DNA from: Selaginella tamariscina | Lineage: Eukaryota; Streptophyta; Lycopodiopsida; Selaginellales; Selaginellaceae | Assembly: GCA_003024785.1 (NCBI GenBank) | Contig: PUQB01000009.1 | Location: forward strand, 455,001 to 519,000 | Direction: 5' to 3' | Length of the DNA: 64,000 nucleotides | Part shown: one piece after another, positions 62,456-64,000 of the stretch | Layout: each line of letters begins with the position of its first letter | How positions within the stretch are numbered: the stretch's first letter is position 1 | The notes under the pieces: generated by a model | Told to the model about the DNA's origin: nothing | Database searches by the model: none | Seen by the model: only the letters and a program-made list of their open reading frames with translations | Position numbers and translations under genes: made by a program

Positions 62456-63169
62456 AATGCTTTAGTAAATGTAATTCATTTATTTTAAAAACATTATTAA
62501 GAACTATATATTTATGCCCAAAAAAAGTCAAAATTCAGACAGTTTTATTAAATTCAGAAACATTAATTAATTACAAATTAACAATAATGAAGTTATTTTA
62601 AATGCTCACATCAAATAAAACACATTATAAAACAAATCATTCTTTTTATATATATATATATATATATATAAAGTTGATATCGGGCACATCGGAATATACT
62701 CATTGGAAACGTTTTTGCATCTGACGGTGCACAAATGCTCATCCGACGGTGGTGTATCAACAGTGTTCTAATAGATATGGGATTATCTCAAAACGAGCTG
62801 GTTCAAAGAGATATCCAATCGTGCGGCCATTAACTCTTGAGTCATTTTAACGGACATTCTGGATTAAAAATCTATTATTGAAGTGTGTGTCTTGTTAATC
62901 CATACATTTTCAATATATAATCACCTCACCTTAACTATGACCATGGGAATATTAACATATTATAAACAATAAATAACTAAACATATATTTACATACATAG
63001 TTAACATAATATATATTATTGTTCTTTGCGTATCTATACCATCTATACGCCTCAATGTTAATACAGCTTTCGATGGCTGCAACAATCTGAAATCTTCATA
63101 TATGTTTTATTCGGCTAAATACAAACCTGAAAAACAACATTGATTGATATTGTTTCATATACGCATGCG

Positions 63170-63175
63170 CACGTG
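63170..63175. promoter_or_regulatory. G-box CACGTG upstream of right F-box copy
   Basis: Counterpart of 21312-21317, about 180 bp before the likely start at 63352. Confidence 0.35.
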
Positions 63176-63351
63176 GCGTTAACACGGCACTGTCGTGTGA
63201 ACTGTACCAAGAATTGCCACAGGACCATGTTAGGAATATTCGCCATGCATAAGTATCATGTACATGTTTCTTTTTCCCTTTTTATTTTGATGTCCTTTTT
63301 TCTCAATTATTTAAGGAATACAATACCTTAGGGTTTAGGGCTAGATATGGT

Positions 63352-64000
63352 ATGGAGTTTGATGAGCGCTGGCAAGATCTTCCAACGACAATCTTTTCGT
63401 GGGAAATATTTCCGCGGCTCCCTGTGGAGAAACAGGTGGGCATTGCTTCATTTGCAAATCCTAGTTAGGGAGTACCCTTGTCTGCTGTCATTTCCTTGTG
63501 GGGGTTCGAGGCATGGATGATCAAAGTTGTACCGGTTGATGAATATCTTCTGGGAGGCAGGGTTTTCATCAGCAATCTTCAAGGCAGCGGATGCTGTTGT
63601 TGAACCAAATCGTTATAGGGCCCTCACTCATGAATATCCCCCTCCGATTCAGGATGAGGCTCAGGGACCCGTTCTTTTTTGTGAACTCGGTTGTGCATCT
63701 CAACTCGCCTCTTCTGGGTGGACATGGGTGTGGTCTTTCCAACAGAGTCTTTCAGGCAGGTTGTCCCCATGCACACTGCTGGAGGCTTGATAGCTTTCAA
63801 AGCTTTAGTTTCAGATGATCAGACAACGACGTCCTTTATCATATGCAATCCTCTCACAGACGTTGAGGCTTCTTCCAGCCCTCCTGAACCATGAAGGTAT
63901 TGTTGAGGGCTTTTTCGATGTTACACTGACCGTTGATAAAGATGGTGGTTACTACAAGTTTTATGTTCCTTACGCGGACAAGGTATACATATATCACTCT
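63352..64000 (+). pseudogene. F-box protein gene, broken right copy, runs off the window
   Basis: Starts MEFDERWQDLPTTIF. The first ATG of the left copy has lost a base here, leaving the second. A frame break follows near residue 35 (a lost A near 63455). At about 63655 roughly 50 bp present in the left copy are deleted, and the segment after FIICNPLT is altered. Conversely, the C run at about 63640 has five Cs and keeps the frame that the left copy lost. The final bases (VPYADKVYIYH) match the left copy around 20430. Confidence 0.75.

Larger units (their letters stand above)
58568..64000. repeat. Right arm of the large inverted duplication
   Basis: Reverse complement of 20428-26002, except that 61320-62455 here replaces 22100-23195 there. 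The homology continues to the last base of the window. Confidence 0.92.

Noticed and set aside
1-64000. tRNA or rRNA genes
   Set aside because: No cloverleaf with A and B box spacing and no rRNA-like segment was noticed on either strand by reading; a dedicated scan (tRNAscan-type) would settle it.

Overview
The window looks like plant nuclear DNA. It is strongly AT-rich, has GT-AG introns, holds CCCTAAA-type (plant telomere) repeats, and carries a secreted eight-cysteine protein of the plant lipid-transfer type plus long terminal repeats with a tRNA-Met-like primer site. The DUF7869-type gene and the Sfi1-like W-repeat protein (a centrin/basal-body type of protein) lean towards a seed-free land plant with swimming sperm, such as a moss, lycophyte or fern. 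That placement is inference. Genes are sparse and most of those visible are broken.

Layout. 1-10.5 kb: a microsatellite, a dense array of about 28 copies of an 18-bp palindrome (core GGCGGGATTAATCCCGCC), a broken gene with ParB-like and SAM-methyltransferase motifs, a broken FCP1/HAD-type phosphatase gene, and AT-rich repeat DNA. 10.6-14.1 kb: an orphan terminal exon, an intact lipid-transfer-like gene and a two-LysM gene. 14.1-19.7 kb: AT-rich DNA with an old LTR fragment. 19.7-26.5 kb: an F-box pseudogene and a many-exon W-repeat/coiled-coil gene on the minus strand, then a divergent unrecognised gene. 27.1-28.3 kb: a compact five-exon gene of unknown family. 28.3-31.3 kb: AT-rich DNA with nested inverted repeats. 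31.3-43.3 kb: a minus-strand DUF7869-like gene split by a roughly 9 kb LTR element, which itself holds a solo LTR of the same family. 43.5-44.2 kb: a second palindrome array. 45-47.6 kb: tandem and simple repeats with telomere-like sequence. 47.4-55.3 kb: a second, rearranged copy of 1-10.5 kb. 55.3-58.6 kb: more diverged copies of the AT-rich unit. 58.6-64 kb: an inverted second copy of 20.4-26.0 kb.

Two large duplications organise the window: one direct (1-10.5 kb with 47.4-55.3 kb) and one inverted (20.4-26.0 kb with 58.6-64 kb). In both, the copies have decayed in different places, so comparing them shows which parts were once coding. The most unusual feature is the palindrome family. It forms four clusters, two of them just upstream of the methyltransferase-like and DUF7869-like genes, and two bracketing an inverted segment of the FCP1 duplicate. 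Its function is unknown. Subterminal sites of a large DNA transposon, or a rearrangement-prone satellite, are the best guesses.
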